In this document: piece by piece, positions 33,051 to 42,198 of the stretch
Position numbering within the stretch: the first letter of the stretch is position 1
Layout of the letters: each line of letters begins with the position of its first letter
Notes under the pieces: generated by a model
What the model was told of the DNA's origin: nothing
Seen by the model: only the letters and a program-made list of their open reading frames with translations
Databases searched by the model: none
Translations under genes and position numbers: made by a program
From: an uncultured Lachnospiraceae bacterium
Lineage (GTDB): Bacteria > Bacillota > Clostridia > Lachnospirales > Lachnospiraceae
Assembly: GCA_947652735.1 (NCBI GenBank)
Contig: CANTEG010000003.1
Coordinates: 145,933 to 209,932 of the forward strand
Length of the DNA stretch: 64,000 nt
Direction of reading: 5' to 3'

Positions 33051-35234
33051 ATGGAATTTATGAAAAGTCTAAAAAAAATAATAATGCTAAGTGTATTTCT
33101 TGTTGCTGCTATGGTAATGGGAGAGGCAGGGGCTGTTCTTGCAGCGGAGAATCAGACAGAATCTGATGATGTTACCCTTGACAAGGCAACTCATACGGCA
33201 GGTATCGATACGATTGAGACAACGTATCTCACGCAAAGCAACAGTGATTTATACAGCTATCTATCAATACATGTGTCAGGGTATGGAAGTAAGGCTGACA
33301 TATATATAAATGGTAAACTGGTTGAACAGGTAACGGAGGATAGTGCAGCCATAGATAATCCGGCACCCCAATTATCCGGGTATGCCAGTTTTAAAGATGT
33401 GTTATATGGCGGGACATATAAAATAGATGTCATCCCATATACATATACCGCATCAGGTCATGTTGCAGGTCCTGTCTTGTCAAAAACGGTTACGATACCT
33501 GCTTTTAATATGAAAAGGATGTCGTATTCACAAAATGGCAACAGGTCAGCGAATGGGTATGCAAAATTTGACGGAATAAAGCTTTGGCTAACTTGTGATG
33601 CGTGGCTGAATGAAGCACAATTTGAGATACAGCGAAAAGAAGGAAAAGGTGCATGGAAGACAATCGATAAAATAGCAAAGCAGGGCGTGTATGTTGATAA
33701 AACAGCTTCCTTCGGAAAAACATACCAGTACAGAATTCGGTCTGCCGCAGGACAAAATGCTTATGGCAAGGTTGCCGCAGGGAAGTGGTTTTATTTAAAG
33801 GGTGTTAAAAGTACAACACCGCCTGCAAACTTTGCCCTTTCTTTGCCAAAGACAGGGCGGGGTGTGGAAATAGATATCAAGTCAGAGGATATATGGGGTG
33901 GCGTGTCAGGATATGAGATTTACCGTTCTGCGAAAGAAAAAAAGGGATATAAAAAGATTGTAAGAACTGCGGAAAGTTCCTATGTGGACAAAACAGCGAA
34001 GAAAGGCACCTACTACTATAAAGTGAGGTCGTATTACTATGATACGGAAACAGGGAAGGTATATTACAGTACATTCTCAGAACCGAGATGTATTAAACTG
34101 ATATTAGATGAGATAACGGTTTTGGCGAAGCAGACGGGAAGCTGTCAGGTTACACTTGAGTGGAATAAGATTAAAGATGTATCATGCTATGAGGTATGGT
34201 ATAAATCGTCAATACAGGGAGATGCCTTTCAGCTTTATAAATCGACAAAGGGAACAAAGCTAAAGGTATCAGGACTGTTAAACAACACAAAGTATACCTT
34301 TGTGGTCAGGGCAAAAAAGAATGGGGCTTCCTATTATGCCAGTAATGACTGTGAGTATTATGTGGGGTTCAAGGAGATTCATCCGTATATTGCAAAAAAG
34401 AAGGTGACATCAAATAAGGAGAAGACAGAGGTTACCATAAAATCGACCATTAAGTGGAACCGAATATATGGAGCAAAGGGGATAACGATTGTTGGCACTA
34501 CCAAACGTGGTACTTCTACGGTTCTGAAGACATTGAAGGGAAGTGCAACAAGTTATACAGTGACATCTAAATGGACCGAACAAAGTGGGGGTTATAGAGA
34601 AATTACGATTTATGCGTTTAATGAAAAGGATAAGATATATAAGGATTTTAGCCTGTCTGATTGTGCCGAACTAGATGGTGTGAGCAAGCTTACCATAAAA
34701 AGAGCAGGTAATAAGGGATGCGTCATTTCATGGAAAGCGGTGTCGGGAGCAACCGAATATGCGGTATATAGACAGTCGCCTTACGGATATGAAGAATTTT
34801 TAGGAACGACTGATAAGTGTACTTTTAAAGATTTATATGTAGCACCGGGAGTAAAATATACCTACTATGTCAGGGCATTTAATGAAAATGTGCGTCTTGA
34901 TGGACACTGGGAGTCGTCGCTTGTGAAAGTTTATACACATAAGCTTGGCAGACCGAAAATAAAAAGTGTAAAAAATACTGCAAAGAAAACGGCAACAATA
35001 ACGTGGAGTAAGGTAACATATGCCGACAGGTATATTGTGTATCGTGCGACAGCAAAAAATGGGAAATATAAAAAGCTTGCAACTATAAGCAAGGGCAGGA
35101 CAAGCTATACTGACAAAAAGCTGAAAAAGGGAAAGACATATTACTACAAGGTAAAAGCAATGGCAAAAAACCCGGCAGGCTTTCATGTTTCTTCGGCATT
35201 GTCTGTGTACAAGGCTGTCAGGATTAAAAAGTAG
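33051..35234 (+). CDS. Secreted Fn3-repeat protein, cassette 1 gene A
   Basis: A 727-residue exported protein with a signal peptide ending VLAA (about residue 32). An N-terminal beta domain (~60-160, SGYGSKADIYINGKLVEQV, then GGTYKIDVIPYTYTASGHVAG) is followed by about six Fn3-like modules, for example SGYEIYRSAKEKKGYKKIV, YEVWYKSSIQGDAFQLYKS, TEYAVYRQSPYGYEEF and YIVYRATAKNGKYKKL. It carries the A-type cysteines (SNDCEYY, DKCTFKD). It ends in RIKK without LPxTG, SLH or other anchor. ATG 33051 follows AAGGGAG; upstream in-frame starts at 32976 and 33030 are not supported. It forms a pair with the next gene, 17 bases away. Confidence 0.82.
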   Translation: MEFMKSLKKIIMLSVFLVAAMVMGEAGAVLAAENQTESDDVTLDKATHTAGIDTIETTYLTQSNSDLYSYLSIHVSGYGSKADIYINGKLVEQVTEDSAAIDNPAPQLSGYASFKDVLYGGTYKIDVIPYTYTASGHVAGPVLSKTVTIPAFNMKRMSYSQNGNRSANGYAKFDGIKLWLTCDAWLNEAQFEIQRKEGKGAWKTIDKIAKQGVYVDKTASFGKTYQYRIRSAAGQNAYGKVAAGKWFYLKGVKSTTPPANFALSLPKTGRGVEIDIKSEDIWGGVSGYEIYRSAKEKKGYKKIVRTAESSYVDKTAKKGTYYYKVRSYYYDTETGKVYYSTFSEPRCIKLILDEITVLAKQTGSCQVTLEWNKIKDVSCYEVWYKSSIQGDAFQLYKSTKGTKLKVSGLLNNTKYTFVVRAKKNGASYYASNDCEYYVGFKEIHPYIAKKKVTSNKEKTEVTIKSTIKWNRIYGAKGITIVGTTKRGTSTVLKTLKGSATSYTVTSKWTEQSGGYREITIYAFNEKDKIYKDFSLSDCAELDGVSKLTIKRAGNKGCVISWKAVSGATEYAVYRQSPYGYEEFLGTTDKCTFKDLYVAPGVKYTYYVRAFNENVRLDGHWESSLVKVYTHKLGRPKIKSVKNTAKKTATITWSKVTYADRYIVYRATAKNGKYKKLATISKGRTSYTDKKLKKGKTYYYKVKAMAKNPAGFHVSSALSVYKAVRIKK

Positions 35235-35251
35235 GCAAGGAGGAAAATCGT

Positions 35252-37423
35252 ATGGGACGGATAAAAAAATTAATGGCAGGTGTTGTACTTGCCGCTGCCA
35301 TAGCGATTGGTGGGACTGGTACGGTATTTGCGGCAACGCATGAAACAGAAACGGGTGAAAAACCAAATTATGAAATTCAAAATCCTGAGCTTGATACGAC
35401 TGTGGGGACATCTATATATTTAGATGTGACATATGATAAGAAAACGAAGTATATCAATATGTCATTTACCGGATATGCCAGAAAATGCGATGTTTTCATA
35501 AATGGCAAGAATATTGCCACTACATTCAGTTCAAGTGAAACGGCGGATGGACTGCCGCCTATCAGCTGGGAGAAACAGATTCGGGGAATAGCTGGCGGAA
35601 GCTACATGGTCAAGGTTATACCATATCGTTATTCTGACGGGTCCTATGTTGCAGGTGCGGCTGTTGAAAAGAAGCTTACCATTCCTGCACCCCAAATTTT
35701 AAATTTAAATGTAAAATCAGTATGTAATACTTATGAAAAGGGCTATGGGAAAAATCCGTATAACGATATTTGGTGGACATGGGCCGATGTCTCGTCAGAT
35801 TGTGAGGTATGGCGCAGGGAAGGAACGGGGGCATGGCAGAAGCTTGGTACAATCACTTATTATATGTATGATATGGATGTCGTTCCGGGGAAAAAGTATC
35901 AATACCGGATACGGGTTGCAGAGCAGAAGGATGACTATGTAACGGTACCAGCGGGGAAATGGGTGACATCGAAATCGGAACAGATGAAGGTTGCAGATAT
36001 CAGTAAGGTTTCCTTTGAGTATAATGATAATATCTCTTTGACCATAAACCGGGAATTTGGCGGTCTTATTTCCGGATACGAAATCTGGCGTTCCACCAAG
36101 CAGACAAAGGGCTACAAAAAAATTGCAACGGTTGCGGAAAATACATATACCGACAAAAAGGTAAAGCGTGGAACTTATTATTATAAAGTAAGATGCTATT
36201 ATTATGATAGTAATACAAGAAAAAAGAGTTATGGTACATTTAGTGAGGCATATCCAATCAGTATTATTTTAGGTGACCTGCAGATGACGGTAAAACGTGC
36301 AGGAAACAGTGCGGTAAAGCTTCAGTGGAATAAGGTGGCAGGAGCTTCCCAATATGAGGTATGGTATAAAAGCTATACAGTGGGCGATGCGTGGAAGCGT
36401 GTAAAAACAACAAAAGGAACGAGCGTAAAAATTACAGGACTGAAAAATAATATGACCTATGATTTCAGGGTGAAGGCAATTAAAAAAAAGAAAGGAAAAA
36501 TTTATTATACCAGAGATACAAAAAGCTTTACTGTGGGATTTCAGGTACCGGAGCCTGAGGTGACAAAACGAACGGTGACGGTATCGGCAGATAAGTCTGT
36601 GTATACAATAAAGACGACCATTAAGTGGAATAGGGTATATGGAGCAAAGCAAATACGAATCATAGGAGTAAGGATGGGGCATACGGAAAATGGAGTTTGG
36701 ATACCGGACAAGGAAACCGTACTGAAAACCTTAAAAGGAACAGCGACCAGCTATACGCTTTCAACCAGGCATAAAAAATGGAATGACGGCTATGATTATA
36801 TATTGCTGATGGCTGTGAATGACAAAAATGAGGAACGTTACTATCAGGGGCGGATTTATCTACGGGCATATGCTCCTACAAAGGTTACGGTGAAAAGAAA
36901 GGATGCGGAAAACGCAGTATTATCATGGAAAGCACAGCCGGGAGCAACCGAATATACTGTGTATGCAAAGACACCGTATCAATCCGGTTATGATTATGTA
37001 ACATCTACTACCGATACTTCTTTTACACAATCCGTAACCTTGGGTGCTTATTATATGTATTATGTTGAGGCATACAATTCTACCATCAACATCGGCAGCG
37101 GAGGGGAGGAGCCGACGGTAACAGTGTATAAGCATAAGCTTGGTGTACCAAAGGTGAAAAGCATAAAAAATGCTGCATCAAGGCAGGCCGTTATCACATG
37201 GAGCAAGGTGACAAATGCCAGGAAGTACGTGGTTTACCGTGCGACAAGTAAGAATGGAAAGTATAAAAAAATAGCAACAACGACAAAGACAAGCTTTACC
37301 GATAAGAAGCTTAAGAAAGGGAAAAACTATTACTACAAGATTAAGGCAGCGGGCACGAATGATGCAGGTATTACTGTAATGTCCTCTTTCTCCAAGGTGA
37401 AAGCGGTTAAGATTAAAAAGTAA
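35252..37423 (+). CDS. Secreted Fn3-repeat protein, cassette 1 gene B
   Basis: A 723-residue exported paralogue of the preceding protein. It has a signal peptide (MGRIKKLMAGVVLAA to TVFAA), an N-terminal beta domain with ARKCDVFINGKNIATTF, then about six Fn3-like modules including SGYEIWRSTKQTKGYKKIA, YEVWYKSYTVGDAWKRVKT and YVVYRATSKNGKYKKIA. It shows the B-type traits: IWRST in the second module, PAGKWVTS after the first, and none of the A-type cysteines. The end, SSFSKVKAVKIKK, is shared with the B genes at 39846 and 44579 almost base for base. AAGGAGG precedes ATG 35252. A terminator follows. Confidence 0.82.
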   Translation: MGRIKKLMAGVVLAAAIAIGGTGTVFAATHETETGEKPNYEIQNPELDTTVGTSIYLDVTYDKKTKYINMSFTGYARKCDVFINGKNIATTFSSSETADGLPPISWEKQIRGIAGGSYMVKVIPYRYSDGSYVAGAAVEKKLTIPAPQILNLNVKSVCNTYEKGYGKNPYNDIWWTWADVSSDCEVWRREGTGAWQKLGTITYYMYDMDVVPGKKYQYRIRVAEQKDDYVTVPAGKWVTSKSEQMKVADISKVSFEYNDNISLTINREFGGLISGYEIWRSTKQTKGYKKIATVAENTYTDKKVKRGTYYYKVRCYYYDSNTRKKSYGTFSEAYPISIILGDLQMTVKRAGNSAVKLQWNKVAGASQYEVWYKSYTVGDAWKRVKTTKGTSVKITGLKNNMTYDFRVKAIKKKKGKIYYTRDTKSFTVGFQVPEPEVTKRTVTVSADKSVYTIKTTIKWNRVYGAKQIRIIGVRMGHTENGVWIPDKETVLKTLKGTATSYTLSTRHKKWNDGYDYILLMAVNDKNEERYYQGRIYLRAYAPTKVTVKRKDAENAVLSWKAQPGATEYTVYAKTPYQSGYDYVTSTTDTSFTQSVTLGAYYMYYVEAYNSTINIGSGGEEPTVTVYKHKLGVPKVKSIKNAASRQAVITWSKVTNARKYVVYRATSKNGKYKKIATTTKTSFTDKKLKKGKNYYYKIKAAGTNDAGITVMSSFSKVKAVKIKK

Positions 37424-37444
37424 CGGAATATAAAAGTTTAACGG

Positions 37445-37484
37445 AAAAATCCCATGATAAATTTTTTTCATGGGATTTTTTATT
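37445..37484 (+). terminator. Terminator between cassettes 1 and 2
   Basis: Stem AAAAATCCCATGA / TCATGGGATTTTT with a 10-base loop and trailing T-rich DNA. Confidence 0.88.
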
Positions 37485-37505
37485 ATATGCCATAAATTTG
37501 GGATG

Positions 37506-37511
37506 TATAAT
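37506..37511 (+). promoter_or_regulatory. Candidate -10 element of cassette 2
   Basis: Perfect TATAAT followed by ACGTATATATTATG. Similar blocks (TATAAT then TATGTATTATG) stand before cassette 3 and, less exactly, before cassette 4. No good -35 is visible. Confidence 0.4.
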
Positions 37512-37561
37512 ACGTATATATTATGTAAGGGTAGAAAATACATCAAAAAAGGAGGAACTGT

Positions 37562-39829
37562 ATGAGAGGAATGAAAAGGTTAAAAACAACAATAGTAAGC
37601 TTATTTCTAGCCGTTGCCATGATTATGGGTGAGGCGGGGGCTGTTTTTGCTGCCGCACCGCAGCAAAAAGAAGCAGGTACAATGCTAAGTGAACAAGACG
37701 ATTATGGGGGAAATAAGCCTGACGTCTATGATGTTGACATGAATACGGCAGATAATGTGGCAGAGGTAAGGCATTTTGCTGCGTGGTATATAAATAAGAT
37801 CATGTCTCCAAGCTCTATAGTTATTAGGTTTTCGGGGTCAGGTGCTAAATTTGATATATATATAAATGGCAAGTTATATAAGGAAATAATCAATGATTCA
37901 GCATCTGTGGATAATCCGGCACCCTATAATTATGATATCATAGAAAAATTTTATGGCATTTTATATGGTGAAACATATAAAATAGAGGTCATCCCTTATG
38001 CGTACACCGAAACGGGATATGTTGCAGGTACTGCCGTATCAGATACAGAGACAGTAACTCGTTTTTATGCATCTATGTATGCATCCGGGGCTACGACAAT
38101 TGCCGAAAATGGGTACAGTAAACCAGAGGGGATAAAACTTGAATTTAATGTTGGCTGGATGAAGGAAGCGTTAATTGAGGTGCAGCGCAGAGAAGGAAAA
38201 GGTGCATGGAAAACAATTGCAAAAGTATCAGGGTCGGAGTATCTGGATAAGACGGCTTCTTTAGGAAAGACATATCAGTATCGTGTCAGGTCTCTCAGCA
38301 GAAAAAACGATTATGGTGAGACAACGCAGAGCCAGTGGTGGTATATACTGGACTACGATAGAGGCAAGATTATTCATTATACTGTGCCGAATGCGGACCT
38401 GTCTCTTTCCTATGAAGGAACAGGCAGTGGTGTGAGTATAAATGTTTGCTCGATATATGCACCAGATATTGTTTCAGGTTATGAGATTTATCGTTCAACC
38501 AAGGAGTCAAAGGGGTATAAGAAGGTTGCAAAGCTTGCAGGTACTACGTATGTAGACAAAAAGGTGAAGAAGGGTGCTTATTATTACAAGGCAAGGGCAT
38601 ATTACTATGACACATCAACGGGGAAGACGTATTATGGTGCATTTTCCGACCCACAATATATAAGACTTGCATTAGGCAGTATCTATGTAAATGCAAAGCA
38701 GACGGGAAACCGTCAGGTTACACTTACGTGGAACAAAATAAAAGGTGTATCGGATTATGAAGTATGGTATAAGTCGGATATAAAAGGAGATGTCTATCGG
38801 CTTTATAAATCGACCAAAGGAACGAAAATGAAGGTATCAGGACTTTCGGATAATACAAATTATGCATTTACCGTCAGGGCAAAAAAGAATGGTTCCGTAT
38901 ATTATGCAAGTAATGATTGCAGCTATCGCGTGGGATTTAAAATAGCGGTTCCATATGTGGCAAAGAGAAAGGTTGTCTCAAATAAGGCAAAGACCGCGGT
39001 TACGATAAAGTCAACAATTAAGTGGGACAGGATATATGGGGCAAAAAAAATCAAGATTATTGGTGTCGTAGACGGATATTTTCTAGCTGGCGATTACGTA
39101 CCACCACAGGAGAAGGTACTAAAGACATTAAAAGGGTCAGCAACGAGTTATACCCTTACCATAAATATAACAGAAAAAAATAAGTATGAGGGCTATGATG
39201 AAATTAAGGTTGTTGCCGTCAGTGGAGATGAGGAACTGGCCGCTGATGTTAATGGATTTAATAACCTGAATGAAACAAGTAAGCTTACTGTAAAAAGAGC
39301 AGGCAATAAAGGAGGCGTTATTTCATGGAAGGCGGTACAGGGAGCAACGTCATATAAAGTATACAGACAGTCGCCATATGGACATAGTATATACATAGGA
39401 ACAACTGACAAGTGCACCTATAAGGATTTAGGTGTAACACCGGGTGTTACATATACATATAGTATTGTGGCAAGAAATGATGAATTGAGGCTATCTTCAG
39501 ATGAGTCTGGTGTGGTTACGAAAGCTTATACCCATAAGCTTGGTACCCCAAAGATAAAAAGTGCAGTAAATACGGCGAAAAGTACTGTTACAATTAAATG
39601 GAGTAAGGTTAGCCTGGCAGACAGCTATGTAATATACCGTGCAACAAGCAAGAATGGTAAATATAAAAAGCTCGCAACGATAAGTAAGGGCGGGACAAGC
39701 TATATTGATAAAAAGGTAAAAAAGGGCAAATCCTATTACTATAAGGTAAAGGCGAAGGCAAAAAATGCGGCAGGTCTGACCGTGTTATCTAAATTGTCAG
39801 CATATAAGGCTGTCAGGGTTAAAAAATAA
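37562..39829 (+). CDS. Secreted Fn3-repeat protein, cassette 2 gene A
   Basis: A 755-residue exported protein. The signal peptide core AVAMIMGEAGAVFAAA matches the MGEAG-VLA signature of all A-type members. The N-terminal domain (SGSGAKFDIYINGKLYKEI, LYGETYKIEVIPYAYTETGY) comes before Fn3-like modules such as SGYEIYRSTKESKGYKKVA, YEVWYKSDIKGDVYRLYKS and YVIYRATSKNGKYKKLA. A-type cysteines lie in SNDCSYR and DKCTYKD. In the fourth module it has the inserted loop DGYFLAGDYVPPQEK, which gene A of cassette 1 lacks. AAAGGAGGA lies before ATG 37562, and gene B follows after 16 bases. Confidence 0.82.
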   Translation: MRGMKRLKTTIVSLFLAVAMIMGEAGAVFAAAPQQKEAGTMLSEQDDYGGNKPDVYDVDMNTADNVAEVRHFAAWYINKIMSPSSIVIRFSGSGAKFDIYINGKLYKEIINDSASVDNPAPYNYDIIEKFYGILYGETYKIEVIPYAYTETGYVAGTAVSDTETVTRFYASMYASGATTIAENGYSKPEGIKLEFNVGWMKEALIEVQRREGKGAWKTIAKVSGSEYLDKTASLGKTYQYRVRSLSRKNDYGETTQSQWWYILDYDRGKIIHYTVPNADLSLSYEGTGSGVSINVCSIYAPDIVSGYEIYRSTKESKGYKKVAKLAGTTYVDKKVKKGAYYYKARAYYYDTSTGKTYYGAFSDPQYIRLALGSIYVNAKQTGNRQVTLTWNKIKGVSDYEVWYKSDIKGDVYRLYKSTKGTKMKVSGLSDNTNYAFTVRAKKNGSVYYASNDCSYRVGFKIAVPYVAKRKVVSNKAKTAVTIKSTIKWDRIYGAKKIKIIGVVDGYFLAGDYVPPQEKVLKTLKGSATSYTLTINITEKNKYEGYDEIKVVAVSGDEELAADVNGFNNLNETSKLTVKRAGNKGGVISWKAVQGATSYKVYRQSPYGHSIYIGTTDKCTYKDLGVTPGVTYTYSIVARNDELRLSSDESGVVTKAYTHKLGTPKIKSAVNTAKSTVTIKWSKVSLADSYVIYRATSKNGKYKKLATISKGGTSYIDKKVKKGKSYYYKVKAKAKNAAGLTVLSKLSAYKAVRVKK

Positions 39830-39845
39830 CGGAGGGAGGAATTTT

Positions 39846-42050
39846 ATGGGACGAATAAGAAAAATAGTAGTAAGTATATGTTTTGCTGCCGTTATGTTGA
39901 TTGGTGGGGCAGGTACTGCATTTGCAGCGGAGCAGGCACTGTTGACAGATACAGCGTCAGGTCTTGAAATTCATGACCCGTCATTTGATACTGCAAGTGC
40001 ATCTTATGTAGATAGTGTGAGAACAATTGACAAAAGGGATGAAATAGCAATATGTGTACGTGGCGGACGTGGGAGTAAATTTGAAATTTATGTAAATGAC
40101 AAATTAGTTCACACTATTGAAAATGGAGGAAGTGCTGAGGAACCTGCACCATATCTGTCAGAACAGTGGTATTATTTTACTGATGTTATACAAGGGGCGT
40201 CCTATCAGGTGAAAGTAGTGTCATATAGTTATTCAGCAAATGGAGATGTGGCAGGCGGGTCAGCGGTAACACAGTGTAATTTAGACGAGGTGGTGCTTAA
40301 GGATTTACAAATGTCCACAAGCTATGGTGTAGAAGGAACGTACGGCACCTTCGATGTACTTGTCATGGGATATATGTGGTATGGCGGCATAAAGATTTCA
40401 TGGAAGAATTCCTATTTAGGCACGGGTCTTGTGCGACATGAAATATGGAGAAGAGAAGCAAAGGGAGCTTGGAAGAAGCTTGGTGTGGCGAGTGATACTG
40501 AATTTTATGATAGAACTGCTGTACCAGGGAAAAAGTATCAGTACCGGATACGTGTTGAGGCAAGAAAAAATGAATATGCAAGTGTACCAGCGGGCAAATG
40601 GCTTACATCAGAAGCTACGAAGATGTTGATTGCAGATACGGAAGTTTCTCTTGATTATATTGACAATGTCACCTTGACAATGAGCCCAGGTAGGGGGCTT
40701 ATTTCAGGATATGAAATTTGGCGTTCGACGAAATCGGCAAAGGGGTACAAAAAAATTGCAACGATTGCAGAAAATACATACACTGACAAGGAGGTAAAGA
40801 GCGGAACCTATTATTATAAAGTAAGAAGCTATTATTATGATAAATACACAGGAAAGAAAGCCTATGGCGCTTTTAGTACGGTTCAGCCGATAAAGCTTAT
40901 TTTGGGAGATTTATCTGTAACAGCGAAGCAGACGGCGAACAGTTCGGTAAAGCTTCAGTGGAACAAGGTCAAGGGTGCGTCTAAATATGAGGTATGGTAT
41001 AAATGTAATGTGCCGGGAGATGCATGGAAGCGTGCAAAAACAACAAATGGAACGAGCTGCAAGGTGACAGGTCTTAAAAATAATCAGGTTTACAGTTTTA
41101 GGGTAAAAGCAATTAAAACCAATAACAGTAAAATTTATTACACAAGGGATACAATAGACTTTAAACTGGGATTTAAAGCACCTGTTCTTAAAACACCGAA
41201 AAGAACGGTGGTTTCTAAACAAAAAAATACAATGACGGTAAAACATACCATTAAATGGGACAGGGTATATGGTGCAAAAAAAATCCGTATTATAGGAGTA
41301 ACATGGGGACATTCTGAAAATGGACAATACATACCTGCGAAAGAAACAGTACTGAAAACCTTAAAGGGGACTGCTACAAGTTACACGATTTCTATGAAGT
41401 ATACGGACGGAAACAGTAAATATGATTATATTCGTGTGGTTGCAGTGAATGACGGGGATGAGCGGTTCAGTGAACACTATAGTCTTCATGAACTGGATTA
41501 TGTAAAAAGCATTAAGGCGAAAAGGAAAAATGCAACCTGCGTAACAGTATCATGGAAGGCTGTGCCTGGAGCATCAGGTTATCACGTAGATGTAAAAATT
41601 CCATATGATGGAGAATATACGAGTGGTACTTCTGTGAAGGGTACCTCAATTGATATTTTCGTAACTCCGGGGGCTTATTATAAGTTTTGTGTAACGGCAT
41701 ATAATTATGAGCATGGTTTTACTTATATTGGAGATGAGCCGAAGGTCGTGACGTATAAGCATAAGCTTGGTGTGACCAAAATTAAGAGTGCAAAAAACCC
41801 CGCGGCAAGGAAAGCTGTGATTCAGTGGAGCAAGGTAACAAATGCTGATAAATACGTGGTTTACCGTGCGACAAGTAAGAATGGAAAGTATAAAAAAATA
41901 GCAACAACGACAAAGACAAGCTTTACCGATAAGAAGCTAAAGAAAGGGAAAACCTATTATTACAAGATTAAAGCGGCTGGAACGAACGCGGCAGGTATTA
42001 CTGTAATGTCCTCTTTCTCCAAAGTGAAAGCGGTTAAGATTAAAAAGTAA
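39846..42050 (+). CDS. Secreted Fn3-repeat protein, cassette 2 gene B
   Basis: A 734-residue exported B-type paralogue with signal peptide ending TAFAA. The N-terminal domain contains GRGSKFEIYVNDKLVHTI and IQGASYQVKVVSYSYSANGD. Later modules include SGYEIWRSTKSAKGYKKIA, YEVWYKCNVPGDAWKRAKT and YVVYRATSKNGKYKKIA. From about base 41853 to the stop its DNA is nearly identical to the end of the cassette 1 B gene, while the N-terminal halves differ strongly. This pattern suggests recent exchange between copies. GGAGGGAGGA precedes ATG 39846. A terminator and a TATAAT element follow. Confidence 0.82.
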   Translation: MGRIRKIVVSICFAAVMLIGGAGTAFAAEQALLTDTASGLEIHDPSFDTASASYVDSVRTIDKRDEIAICVRGGRGSKFEIYVNDKLVHTIENGGSAEEPAPYLSEQWYYFTDVIQGASYQVKVVSYSYSANGDVAGGSAVTQCNLDEVVLKDLQMSTSYGVEGTYGTFDVLVMGYMWYGGIKISWKNSYLGTGLVRHEIWRREAKGAWKKLGVASDTEFYDRTAVPGKKYQYRIRVEARKNEYASVPAGKWLTSEATKMLIADTEVSLDYIDNVTLTMSPGRGLISGYEIWRSTKSAKGYKKIATIAENTYTDKEVKSGTYYYKVRSYYYDKYTGKKAYGAFSTVQPIKLILGDLSVTAKQTANSSVKLQWNKVKGASKYEVWYKCNVPGDAWKRAKTTNGTSCKVTGLKNNQVYSFRVKAIKTNNSKIYYTRDTIDFKLGFKAPVLKTPKRTVVSKQKNTMTVKHTIKWDRVYGAKKIRIIGVTWGHSENGQYIPAKETVLKTLKGTATSYTISMKYTDGNSKYDYIRVVAVNDGDERFSEHYSLHELDYVKSIKAKRKNATCVTVSWKAVPGASGYHVDVKIPYDGEYTSGTSVKGTSIDIFVTPGAYYKFCVTAYNYEHGFTYIGDEPKVVTYKHKLGVTKIKSAKNPAARKAVIQWSKVTNADKYVVYRATSKNGKYKKIATTTKTSFTDKKLKKGKTYYYKIKAAGTNAAGITVMSSFSKVKAVKIKK

Positions 42051-42069
42051 CTGAATAAAAAAATTGACG

Positions 42070-42113
42070 GAAATATCCTATGATAAGTGCCTGCTTTTCA
42101 TAGGATATTTTCT
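42070..42113 (+). terminator. Terminator between cassettes 2 and 3
   Basis: Stem GAAATATCCTATGA / TCATAGGATATTTTC around a 14-base loop, ending in TTTTC. Confidence 0.8.
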
Positions 42114-42141
42114 TGTGTGACAAAAATATAGCGTTTATAAT
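42113..42141 (+). promoter_or_regulatory. Candidate promoter of cassette 3
   Basis: TTGTGT (42113-42118), 17 bases, perfect TATAAT (42136-42141), then GTATGTATTATG. It abuts the preceding terminator, giving each cassette its own transcription unit. Confidence 0.5.
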
Positions 42142-42198
42142 GTATGTATTATGGTGCGGTACAAAGATGAAAAGAGTTAAGAAAAGAGGAGGAAATGT